From an uncultured Collinsella sp. (GTDB taxonomy: Bacteria > Actinomycetota > Coriobacteriia > Coriobacteriales > Coriobacteriaceae): DNA of 51,104 nt. Position numbers and translations under genes: made by a program. Location of the stretch: NCBI GenBank assembly GCA_902464035.1, contig CABQHT010000007.1, positions 1 through 51,104 of the forward strand. The letters are read 5' to 3'. Positions 1 to 6,950 of this stretch are shown piece after piece. The notes under the pieces were generated by a model. It was not told where the DNA came from, did no database searches, and saw nothing but the letters and a program-made list of their open reading frames with translations. How positions within the stretch are numbered: position 1 is the stretch's first letter; each line of letters opens with the position of its first letter.

Positions 1-131
1 GCGTGGCCGCCGCGGCTGAATTAGACACTCACCATTGTCGGCCTAATCCGCGGTCCTTCATGCAGCAGGGGCTCTCAATGTTTTATGTCCTGCTCATATC
101 GTCTGTGCCGGCAGGTGGGGAAGCTCCTTTG

Positions 132-1550
132 CTAGAAGATTTGGCGCAGGTCTCCGCGGTTGAGGGCTTCGTTGAAGAGGTGCTTGAACACCACGCTGCC
201 GTGCAAGCCGTCGTGCTCGAACTCGTTCGTCACCCAGGCATGCGAGTTGCCCACGCGGCTGAGCGTATCGAGCTGCATGCCCGAGTCCACGTACATGTCA
301 TCGAAATACACTGCGGCCTGCAGGGGCACCTCGTTGCACGCCAGGCGCTGCGGGTCGTAGATCTTGTCCCAGCTTGTGTCTTCCATAAGCAGATCCATCG
401 CCGGCTTGAAGGGCTTAAGTTCGGGCATCTGCTCAAACATCCACGGGAACATGGCCTCGCCGGTAAACATGAGCGGTCGCGTGAGCGTGTCGAACTCGGC
501 ACGATGGGCCTTCTCTTCTGCCGCGGCCCAGCGAATGGGCATGGTGTCGCCGTCGGCGTAGATGAACTCCTGAAGCGTCCAGTACAGCGGATTCGTGAGT
601 GTGTTGGTGCGCTCGAAGGCGCGCATCAAAAAGCTGTCGGATACCGAGGAACCGCAGTTCAGCGTACCGTCGCCATCAACAAAAGCATGATCGATAATCC
701 AATGCATGCGCTCAAAGCTCGGCTTCATGCCAAAGTCGCTGCCCATGAGCTGCAGGCGCTCGACCGTCATCGGCGAGCCGTCGGGCAGCACGGGCTTCTG
801 AGCCTCGAGCGCATCGGCCAGGGCTGCCACGCGCTCGACGTCAGCGGGGTAGCGGTCGTAATACTGCTGCGTCTTGGCGGCCATGCGCGGGAAGGTGTGC
901 GCGTAGACCTCGCTGGCGCTCGCCGGCACATGCGGAATGCCGCCGCAGGTAAAGCTTGCCGCCACGCCCTCGGGGAAGAGCGACAGGTAGCTCAGCGTCA
1001 AAAAACCGCCGTAGCTCTGCCCGAGTGTGACCCAGGGCTTGCCGCCAAAGCCCACCAGGCGCAGGTACTCAAAATCGCGCACGATGGAGCTGGCGAGGTG
1101 GCGCTTGAGGAAGTCCGCCTGCGAGCGGGCCGCATCGGCGCCGGCTGCCTCGGCGCGCTCGCCCAAGGCCGCGATCGTGCGTCCGTCAACACAGCTGCTG
1201 CGTCCGGTGCCGCGCTGGTCGGGCAGGACCACGCGGAAGTGCTTGACGGCCTCCTCGATCCAGCCATCGCTTGTGGGCGACAGCGGACGCGGGCTCTCGC
1301 CACCGGGGCCGCCCTGTAAAAAGAGGAGCAGCGGCAGATCGTCGTTGATGCGGTCGGGCGCGCAAACCACGCGATAGAAGAGCTTGATGCTCTCGGGCGC
1401 GCCGGCGATGGGCGCCGGCATGGCGCCGCGGCGCATGGTGCTGCCGACGGCCAGGAGCATCGGCTCCAGGCCGCGCCAGTCGAGGGGGACATCGATGCTG
1501 TGGTCCTCGACATACAGGCCGGGGACGTGGTACGAAGTGATGAGTGCCAT
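132..1550 (-). CDS. alpha/beta hydrolase, prolyl aminopeptidase-like (S33 family)
   Basis: A 472-residue alpha/beta-hydrolase. Visible motifs are the oxyanion-region QGGPGG (about residues 79-84), DQRGTGRS (111-118) and the nucleophile elbow GQSYGG (167-172, Ser169). C-terminal Asp and His candidates lie in FDDMYVDSG and FEHDGLHGS. This combination is characteristic of proline iminopeptidase-like peptidases, which remove N-terminal proline from peptides in the cytoplasm; no signal peptide is seen. The start is placed at the ATG at 1550 because GGAAG sits just upstream; an in-frame start at 1631 would add 27 residues without family resemblance and would invade the divergent promoter space of proA. 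Substrate cannot be told from sequence; it could be another S33 hydrolase. Confidence 0.85.
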   Translation of the reverse strand: MALITSYHVPGLYVEDHSIDVPLDWRGLEPMLLAVGSTMRRGAMPAPIAGAPESIKLFYRVVCAPDRINDDLPLLLFLQGGPGGESPRPLSPTSDGWIEEAVKHFRVVLPDQRGTGRSSCVDGRTIAALGERAEAAGADAARSQADFLKRHLASSIVRDFEYLRLVGFGGKPWVTLGQSYGGFLTLSYLSLFPEGVAASFTCGGIPHVPASASEVYAHTFPRMAAKTQQYYDRYPADVERVAALADALEAQKPVLPDGSPMTVERLQLMGSDFGMKPSFERMHWIIDHAFVDGDGTLNCGSSVSDSFLMRAFERTNTLTNPLYWTLQEFIYADGDTMPIRWAAAEEKAHRAEFDTLTRPLMFTGEAMFPWMFEQMPELKPFKPAMDLLMEDTSWDKIYDPQRLACNEVPLQAAVYFDDMYVDSGMQLDTLSRVGNSHAWVTNEFEHDGLHGSVVFKHLFNEALNRGDLRQIF

Positions 1551-1662
1551 GTGATACTTCCATTCGTTGCGGTGTTTCGGGTTGACCAATTCTACCGCCG
1601 CGGGTGAGGCCATGCGCAAATCGGCTACCATGGTTGCAAACTTCTAGGAGAAAGGGCCGCCC

Positions 1663-2949
1663 ATGTCGGTCGTTATAGCCACGTATGTCCACGATCTTGC
1701 CGTTGCCGCCAAGGCAGCGTCGGCCTCGCTTGCCACGGCGAGCGACGAGCAGCGCCAGGAGGCCGTGCGCGCCATGGCCGCAGCGCTGCGCAACGGTGTC
1801 GATTCCATCGTTGCCGCCAACGAGCTCGATATGTCCGCCGCGCGTGATGCGGGGACCTCGGCGGGGCTCCTCGACCGTCTGCTGCTGACGCTCGAGCGCG
1901 TTGAGGGTATGGCCGCCGGCCTGGAGAAGCTCGCCGAGCTGCCCGATCCTGTCGGCCGCGTGCTCGACCACCGCGTGCTCGCAAGCGGCGTGGACCTCAC
2001 CCGCGTGAGCGTGCCGTTGGGCCTGGTCGCCATGGTCTACGAGGCGCGCCCCAATGTGACGGCCGACGCCGCGGGCATCTGCATCCGCACCGGCAACGCC
2101 TGCATTCTGCGCGGCGGCTCGCTGGCCTATCACTCGTGTGCCATGATCGCCGAGCTGCTGGCCGATGCGCTCGAGGCCAAGGGCTTCCCGCGCGAGGCCG
2201 TCTCGATGATTGAGTCCACCGACCGCGAGGCCACCGGCGAGCTCATGAAGCTCCGCGGTATTGTCGACGTACTCATTCCGCGCGGCGGTGCAGGCCTGAT
2301 CCAGCGCTGCGTGCGCGAGTCGCTTGTGCCGGTGATCGAGACAGGCACGGGCAACTGCCACATCTACGTGCATGAGTCCGCCGACTTTGATAAGGCGCTC
2401 AATATTATCGTCAATGCCAAGACCCAGCGCGTGGGCGTGTGCAATGCCGCCGAGTCGCTGCTGGTCGACCATGCTGTGGCCAATGTGTTTTTGCCTGCGG
2501 CCGTTGCCGTGCTGCACGACCACGGCGTGCTCATTCACGGCGACGAGGCCACGTGCGCCGCGTGCGCCGACGCCGGCTTTGTGGAGGGCGATGACTACGT
2601 CGCCGCGACTGAGGAGGACTGGGGTCGCGAGTACCTGGCGCTCGAGATGAGCGTGAAGGTCGTGGCAAACGAGGACGAGGCCATCGCACACATCAATCGC
2701 TACGGCACGATGCACTCCGAGGCCATCGTTGCCGAGGACACGGATGCTTGCGAGCGCTTCCTCGGCGCGGTCGATGCCTCGGCCGTGTATGCCAACGCCA
2801 GCACACGCTTCACCGACGGCGGCGAGTTTGGGCTGGGTGCCGAGATCGGCATCTCGACCCAAAAGCTCCACGCCCGCGGACCCTTCGCCGCCGAGGCCCT
2901 CACCACCTACAAATACAAGCTCCGCGGCACCGGCCAGGTCCGCCCCTAA
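1663..2949 (+). CDS. proA: gamma-glutamyl phosphate reductase
   Basis: ProA, the NADPH-dependent reductase converting gamma-glutamyl phosphate to glutamate semialdehyde, the second step of proline synthesis in the cytoplasm. The 428-residue length is normal. The catalytic cysteine is in VGVCNAAES (Cys260); VYEARPNVTADAAG (about 126-138) and the C-terminal FTDGGEFGLGAEIGISTQ block are hallmark ProA segments. An AGGAG ribosome site lies about 10 nt before the ATG. It is transcribed divergently from the hydrolase and ends in a strong hairpin. The partner kinase proB is not in this window, so proA is not in a proBA operon here. Confidence 0.96.
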   Translation: MSVVIATYVHDLAVAAKAASASLATASDEQRQEAVRAMAAALRNGVDSIVAANELDMSAARDAGTSAGLLDRLLLTLERVEGMAAGLEKLAELPDPVGRVLDHRVLASGVDLTRVSVPLGLVAMVYEARPNVTADAAGICIRTGNACILRGGSLAYHSCAMIAELLADALEAKGFPREAVSMIESTDREATGELMKLRGIVDVLIPRGGAGLIQRCVRESLVPVIETGTGNCHIYVHESADFDKALNIIVNAKTQRVGVCNAAESLLVDHAVANVFLPAAVAVLHDHGVLIHGDEATCAACADAGFVEGDDYVAATEEDWGREYLALEMSVKVVANEDEAIAHINRYGTMHSEAIVAEDTDACERFLGAVDASAVYANASTRFTDGGEFGLGAEIGISTQKLHARGPFAAEALTTYKYKLRGTGQVRP

Positions 2950-2964
2950 ACCTGTTGCAAACGA

Positions 2965-3005
2965 AAAACCACCACAAAGGTGCCTGTCCCCTTTGTGGTG
3001 GTTTT
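2965..3005. terminator. perfect hairpin between convergent proA and HD-domain gene (repeat copy 1)
   Basis: A perfect 15-bp inverted repeat (2965-2979 with 2991-3005) with an 11-nt loop. A-run on the left and T-run on the right fit a bidirectional intrinsic terminator. Stem and loop sequence recur almost exactly at 3683-3725. Confidence 0.8.
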
Positions 3006-3020
3006 AGGTGGCGTGGGCGG

Positions 3021-3620
3021 TTAGGCCTGGAAGGTGTCGCGATCGGGAGCGAAGGACTGCATGGCCGCGATGGTGCGGTCGAAGAGCTCGGGGAGCTCCC
3101 AGCCCAGCATCTCGGCGCCCTGCGTAATCACGTCGCGCGAGCAGCCGGCGGCAAAGCGCTTGTCCTTGAACTTTTTCTTGAGCGACTTGGTCGTAAAGTC
3201 CATGACGCTCTTACTCGGACGCATGATGACGGCAGCGCCGATCAAGCCGGTGAGCTCGTCGCAGGCAAACAGTATCTTTTCCATCTGCAGCTCGGGCTTG
3301 GGCAGCGAGGTGTTGAAATCGGACGTGTGCGTCTGAATGGCGCGAATGAGATCGGGAGAGGCGCCCTCGCCCTCGAGGATCTCGGCCGCATAGATGGTGT
3401 GGTTCATGGGATCGTCCTCATGCTCCTCCCAATCCAGGTCGTGCAGCAGGCCGACGATGCCCCAGAACTCCTCGTTCTCGGGGTCGAAATCGCGCGCAAA
3501 GTAGCGCATGGTGCCCTCGACCGTCTCGCCATGGGTGATGTGGAACGGGTCCTTGTTGTGCTCGTTGAGCAGTTCGAATGCGCGGTCGCGGGTGATTCCG
3601 GCGGTAAGTGGCTCTGCCAT
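3021..3620 (-). CDS. HD-domain phosphohydrolase-like protein
   Basis: A 199-residue cytoplasmic HD-superfamily protein. The metal-binding pattern is visible as His30, the His60-Asp61 doublet in GLLHDLDWE and Asp121 in FACDELTG, with additional His74 and His98. Members are metal-dependent phosphohydrolases, often acting on nucleotides; the substrate here is unknown. A strong AAGGAGT site precedes the ATG. It lies downstream of the CarD-like gene on the same strand but a terminator-like hairpin separates them. Confidence 0.85.
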   Translation of the reverse strand: MAEPLTAGITRDRAFELLNEHNKDPFHITHGETVEGTMRYFARDFDPENEEFWGIVGLLHDLDWEEHEDDPMNHTIYAAEILEGEGASPDLIRAIQTHTSDFNTSLPKPELQMEKILFACDELTGLIGAAVIMRPSKSVMDFTTKSLKKKFKDKRFAAGCSRDVITQGAEMLGWELPELFDRTIAAMQSFAPDRDTFQA

Positions 3621-3663
3621 AAGAGACTCCTTGTGCTCGTAGGTATCGCTAAGAATGAATACT

Positions 3664-3682
3664 ACTAGAACGACTAGAACGA
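3664..3682. repeat. tandem 9-mer repeat
   Basis: Two head-to-tail copies of CTAGAACGA lie just before the hairpin at 3683-3725, in the region upstream of the HD-domain gene. Function unknown; could be promoter-associated or debris of the hairpin element. Confidence 0.5.
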
Positions 3683-3725
3683 AAAAACCACCACAAAGGT
3701 GCCTGTCCCCTTTGTGGTGGTTTTT
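3683..3725 (-). terminator. hairpin downstream of CarD-like gene (repeat copy 2)
   Basis: A 16-bp inverted repeat with the same stem and the same GTGCCTGTCCC loop as the hairpin at 2965-3005. It lies 12 bp after the stop codon of the CarD-like gene and has an A-run that becomes a U-run in the minus-strand transcript, so it can act as its intrinsic terminator. Confidence 0.75.
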
Positions 3726-3737
3726 GGCGCGGATGGG

Positions 3738-4223
3738 TTAGTTGAGGGCGGCTTGGGCTAGGCGGGCTTCGGCGTCCTCTTCGGTGACGCCCAATGCCAC
3801 GGCGAACTCCTCGATGGAGCGGCGCTTGGCCTCCTTGAGTACGCGCATGTAGTAGGAGCTGGGCTTTTTATCGGCTTCCTCGGCCTGGCGAATGCGGTGC
3901 ATCATGGTCTTTGCCACGCGGACCGTCTCGGGCGCGCCCAGCTTGAGCTGCTGCTTAAAGTGCGTCTCCTCAAGCGAGCTGTTGCGCTCGGTAAAGGTGT
4001 CGCACTCCAGCTCGTCATAGTGGCTCAGCAGGTGCTCGGCATCTTGCTGGGAGATGGCGGCATGCAAACGATCGGCCTGCGCCACGGGGTACATGAGAAT
4101 TGTCTGCGCATGTCCCTGCTTGGTCTCGAGCAACAGCATGGGCTGCGGTGTGTCGTCCCTAAAACCGACGACGGTGCAGACTCCCTGACCCGGATGAATG
4201 ACGTGTTGACCGATTGAGAACAT
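3738..4223 (-). CDS. CarD/CdnL-family transcriptional regulator
   Basis: A 161-residue protein with the N-terminal RNA-polymerase-interacting Tudor-like module of the CarD_CdnL_TRCF family: IGQHVIHPGQGVCTVVGF at residues 3-20, followed by an LLETKQG strand. A helical C-terminal half contains a Lys/Arg-rich RVLKEAKRRSIEEFAVAL segment. Family members bind the RNA polymerase beta subunit and modulate open-complex stability at many promoters. GGAGGT lies just upstream of the ATG. It is a single-gene unit closed by the hairpin at 3683-3725. Confidence 0.88.
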   Translation of the reverse strand: MFSIGQHVIHPGQGVCTVVGFRDDTPQPMLLLETKQGHAQTILMYPVAQADRLHAAISQQDAEHLLSHYDELECDTFTERNSSLEETHFKQQLKLGAPETVRVAKTMMHRIRQAEEADKKPSSYYMRVLKEAKRRSIEEFAVALGVTEEDAEARLAQAALN

Positions 4224-4565
4224 GCTACCTCCAACTTATACGAATTTACGTATGTCTAGAATACCACGCTGACGTGCGGAAACCCTTACTTTATGCAGGA
4301 AAAGCACACAACTCCGATAGGTTAGAGTATTCGATAAAAGACACAGCTCATTCACACCTTTATGCATTTTCAACGCGTGCATAATTTGCAGGCAGACCGG
4401 CATCTTTGAGTGACTCCATACAAGCTGTAGTCAATTTTGTGCATATGCAATTTCGATTGGCTTTACCCTGCGATGGTGCCCGTCGCTTGTGATAGAGTGC
4501 TACAAACTCTGGCTTTTGCCCTACGAGTGACCAAGAGCTCGGGGGCTTTAACACAAGGAGGATCT
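4224..4565. other. 342-bp intergenic region between divergent CarD-like gene and argS
   Basis: No convincing gene. It is more AT-rich than the flanks and must hold two divergent promoters. Visible elements are the 10-bp palindrome TGCATATGCA near 4440 and a looser pair TATGCA/TGCATA around 4362-4385. The argS ribosome site AAGGAGG is at its right edge. I saw no T-box specifier structure or tRNA. Confidence 0.5.
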
Positions 4566-6419
4566 ATGCCCGAGAAGATTGAAGAGCTGGTACGCGCTGC
4601 GCTTGCTGCGGCCCAGGAGGCCGGCGACCTTTCCGCATTTGAACTTGACGATTGCGCTATCGAGCGACCGGCTGACACTTCTCATGGCGAGTGGACCTCT
4701 ACCATGGCCCTGAAGTCCGCCAAGCTGGCCCACTGCGCCCCGCGCAAGATCGCCGAGGCCATCGTTGCCCATATGCCCGAGGATCCCGCGATCGAGAAGG
4801 TTGAGATCGCGGGCCCCGGTTTCATCAACTTCTACCTCTCCGTTGCCGTCAAGAATGCCATCTTTGGCGAGGCCCGCGAGAAGGGTATGGATTTCGCTAA
4901 GTCCAACGTCGGTGGTGGCCTGAAGACCCAGGTCGAGTTCGTTTCCGCCAACCCCGTCGGCCCCATGCACATTGGTCACGGCCGCTGGGCCGCTCTGGGC
5001 GACTCCCTTTGCCGCGTCATGGACCACGCCGGTTACGACATCCAGCGTGAGTTCTACATCAATGACCACGGCTCTCAGATGAACACCTTCGGCAACTCCA
5101 TCAGCACGCGCTATATGCAGCTTGCCGACATCATCGCCAAGCAGGGCGTTGATATCGAGGAGGCTCACAAGCTGCTGATCGCCGACCGTGACGCCTTTGT
5201 TGCCGACGAGAACGACGAGCACCCCGAGACCCATCCCTACCAGGACAACTTTGCCGAGACTCTGGGCAAGGACTCCTACGGCGGCGATTACATCATCGAC
5301 GAGGCTGCCGAGTTCTGGCGCACTGACGGCGACAAGTGGGTCGAGGCCGATCCGCAGGAGCGCATGGAGAGCTTCCGTGAGCGCGGCTATGTGAAGATGG
5401 TCGACAACATGCGCGACCTCTGCCACGCCGTCAATTGCGACTTCGATCGTTGGTACTCCGAGCGCTCGCTGTACGTGAAGGACACCGAGGGCGAGACCGC
5501 CGGCACTTCCGCCGTCGACCGCGCTTTCGAGAAGCTCGACAAGATGGGCTACCTCTACACCAAGGACGGCGCCCTGTGGTTCCGTTCCACCGACCTGGGC
5601 GACGACAAGGACCGCGTCCTGATCAAGTCCGACGGCGAGTACACCTACTTCGCCTCCGACGTTGCCTATCACTGGGACAAGTTCCAGCGCGTCGACCACG
5701 TCATCGACATCTGGGGCGCCGACCACCACGGCTACATCGAGCGCGTCCGCTGCGTCTGCGACGCTCTCGGTTACCCCGGCAAGTTCGAGGTTCTGCTGGG
5801 CCAGCTCGTCAACCTGCTGCGCAACGGCAAGCCCGTCCGTATGTCCAAGCGCAAGGGCACCATGGTGACCCTGCAGGAGCTCGTCGACGAGGTCGGCTCT
5901 GACGCCGCCCGCTACACGCTCATCTCCAAGAGCTCCAACCAGATGGTCGACTTCGACATCGAGGCAGTTAAGAAGCGCGACAACTCCAACCCGGTGTACT
6001 ACGTGCAGTACGCTCACGCCCGCGTGTGCTCCATCCTGCGCCGTGCCGCTGACGTTACGCCCGAGCAGGCTGACGAGATGGGCATGAAGGCCGTCGCCGC
6101 CAAGGCCATTGGCGAGAACGTCGATTACTCGCTGCTGACCGACCCGACCGAGCTCGCCCTTTCGCGCAAGCTCAACGAGCTCACCGACCTGATCGCCAGC
6201 TGTGCTCGCGATCGCGCTCCGTTCCGTCTGACCCACTTTGCCGAGGAGCTCGCCGGCGACTTCCACAGCTTCTACGCTGCCTGCCAGGTTCTGCCGAGCG
6301 AGGGCCGTCCCGTCGACCCCGAGCTTTCGCGCGCCCGTCTGGCAGCTTGCGACGCTGTCCGCGTGACGCTCGCCCTGGTGCTTACCCTCGTTGGCGTTTC
6401 CGCGCCCGAGCAGATGTAA
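4566..6419 (+). CDS. argS: arginyl-tRNA synthetase
   Basis: Class I aminoacyl-tRNA synthetase that charges tRNA-Arg. The 617-residue protein carries the HIGH signature as PMHIGHG (about residues 133-139) and the KMSKS-equivalent as MSKRKG (about 426-431). An N-terminal additional domain comes before HIGH and a C-terminal DALR-type anticodon domain follows (from about 500, NPVYYVQYAHARVCS onward). The ATG at 4566 follows AAGGAGG; an upstream in-frame start at 4437 adds residues unrelated to the family. It is monocistronic, closed by the terminator at 6466-6497. Confidence 0.97.
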   Translation: MPEKIEELVRAALAAAQEAGDLSAFELDDCAIERPADTSHGEWTSTMALKSAKLAHCAPRKIAEAIVAHMPEDPAIEKVEIAGPGFINFYLSVAVKNAIFGEAREKGMDFAKSNVGGGLKTQVEFVSANPVGPMHIGHGRWAALGDSLCRVMDHAGYDIQREFYINDHGSQMNTFGNSISTRYMQLADIIAKQGVDIEEAHKLLIADRDAFVADENDEHPETHPYQDNFAETLGKDSYGGDYIIDEAAEFWRTDGDKWVEADPQERMESFRERGYVKMVDNMRDLCHAVNCDFDRWYSERSLYVKDTEGETAGTSAVDRAFEKLDKMGYLYTKDGALWFRSTDLGDDKDRVLIKSDGEYTYFASDVAYHWDKFQRVDHVIDIWGADHHGYIERVRCVCDALGYPGKFEVLLGQLVNLLRNGKPVRMSKRKGTMVTLQELVDEVGSDAARYTLISKSSNQMVDFDIEAVKKRDNSNPVYYVQYAHARVCSILRRAADVTPEQADEMGMKAVAAKAIGENVDYSLLTDPTELALSRKLNELTDLIASCARDRAPFRLTHFAEELAGDFHSFYAACQVLPSEGRPVDPELSRARLAACDAVRVTLALVLTLVGVSAPEQM

Positions 6420-6465
6420 TCTGCGGGTCATTTGACCGTGTAGGTTTGGTTTAACTGAGCCCTAT

Positions 6466-6497
6466 AAGCCCGATCTCCTACGGAGGTCGGGCTTTTT
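6466..6497 (+). terminator. intrinsic terminator of argS
   Basis: A 13-bp stem (6466-6478 with 6482-6494, one G:U pair) with a 3-nt loop followed by a run of T, about 50 bp after the argS stop. Confidence 0.92.
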
Positions 6498-6543
6498 TCG
6501 CAAACGCCGACGTATTGATGAATTTGGAACTGCTGGAAATACG

Positions 6544-6693
6544 AAACTATGCCAGTTTACTACGATGAATTGAGGAATTCTAACCACGCCGGCGTTTTGC
6601 TAAAAAGTGCAAGGCATCTACCTGCGGTTTTAGTTCAACAAGTTTCGGAGTGGTCGCGGTTGAGCGATTCATCGTAGTAAACCGCCATAGTTT
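6544..6693. repeat. 150-bp non-coding element with 28-bp terminal inverted repeats
   Basis: The ends 6544-6571 and 6666-6693 are inverted repeats matching at 25 of 28 positions. Inside, CTAAAA near 6600 and TTTTAG near 6630 form a further nested stem, so the whole element can fold into a long hairpin. No ORF is present. It may be a MITE-like or REP-like element, or a structured RNA; it is separated from argS by that gene's terminator and from rho by that gene's own promoter. Confidence 0.7.
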
Positions 6694-6950
6694 TGGCGGA
6701 GGCAGTCAGATTTGTGGGTGGCAAACAAAGAGTGTCCCTTTTGACTAGTCGTTTAAGAACGTCCCCCCCAATGACTAAGTTGCAGGTGGCGGCGGTTGTG
6801 TTACACTAACGCTGCGTAGTTGACGCAATCATCTCGATACAGATCAATGATGTCCGTCGTTTTGAACGGAACTAGACTGTTTAGCCGCCCTGAAGGTTTA
6901 TGCAGGGAGCATGTGATCACAGGGCTTGAAAAGAAAGTTGAGCAAACACT
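6694..6950. other. rho upstream region and leader
   Basis: No gene is seen. Notable are GACTAGTC (an 8-bp palindrome near 6742), a short C-tract near 6765, the candidate rho promoter (6780-6807) and about 140 nt of untranslated leader. The leader length would allow the autogenous attenuation known for rho in other bacteria, but I cannot show it here. Confidence 0.4.
6780..6807 (+). promoter_or_regulatory. candidate promoter of rho
   Basis: TTGCAG and TACACT separated by 16 bp, 144 bp before the rho start. The -35 box is a weak match. Confidence 0.45.

Noticed and set aside
3..1319. Long open frame antisense to the hydrolase gene
   Set aside because: Shadow of biased codons in a high-GC gene; no family resemblance, while the opposite strand has catalytic motifs and a ribosome site.
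1186..2871. 561-codon minus-strand frame across proA
   Set aside because: Antisense to an unmistakable proA; low-complexity His/Ala/Gly composition typical of shadow frames.
4224..4565. Possible T-box or arginine-responsive leader upstream of argS
   Set aside because: No T-box sequence, specifier loop or antiterminator could be recognised; only small palindromes.
4548..6431. 627-codon frame antisense to argS
   Set aside because: Shadow frame; argS on the plus strand has HIGH and MSKRKG motifs.
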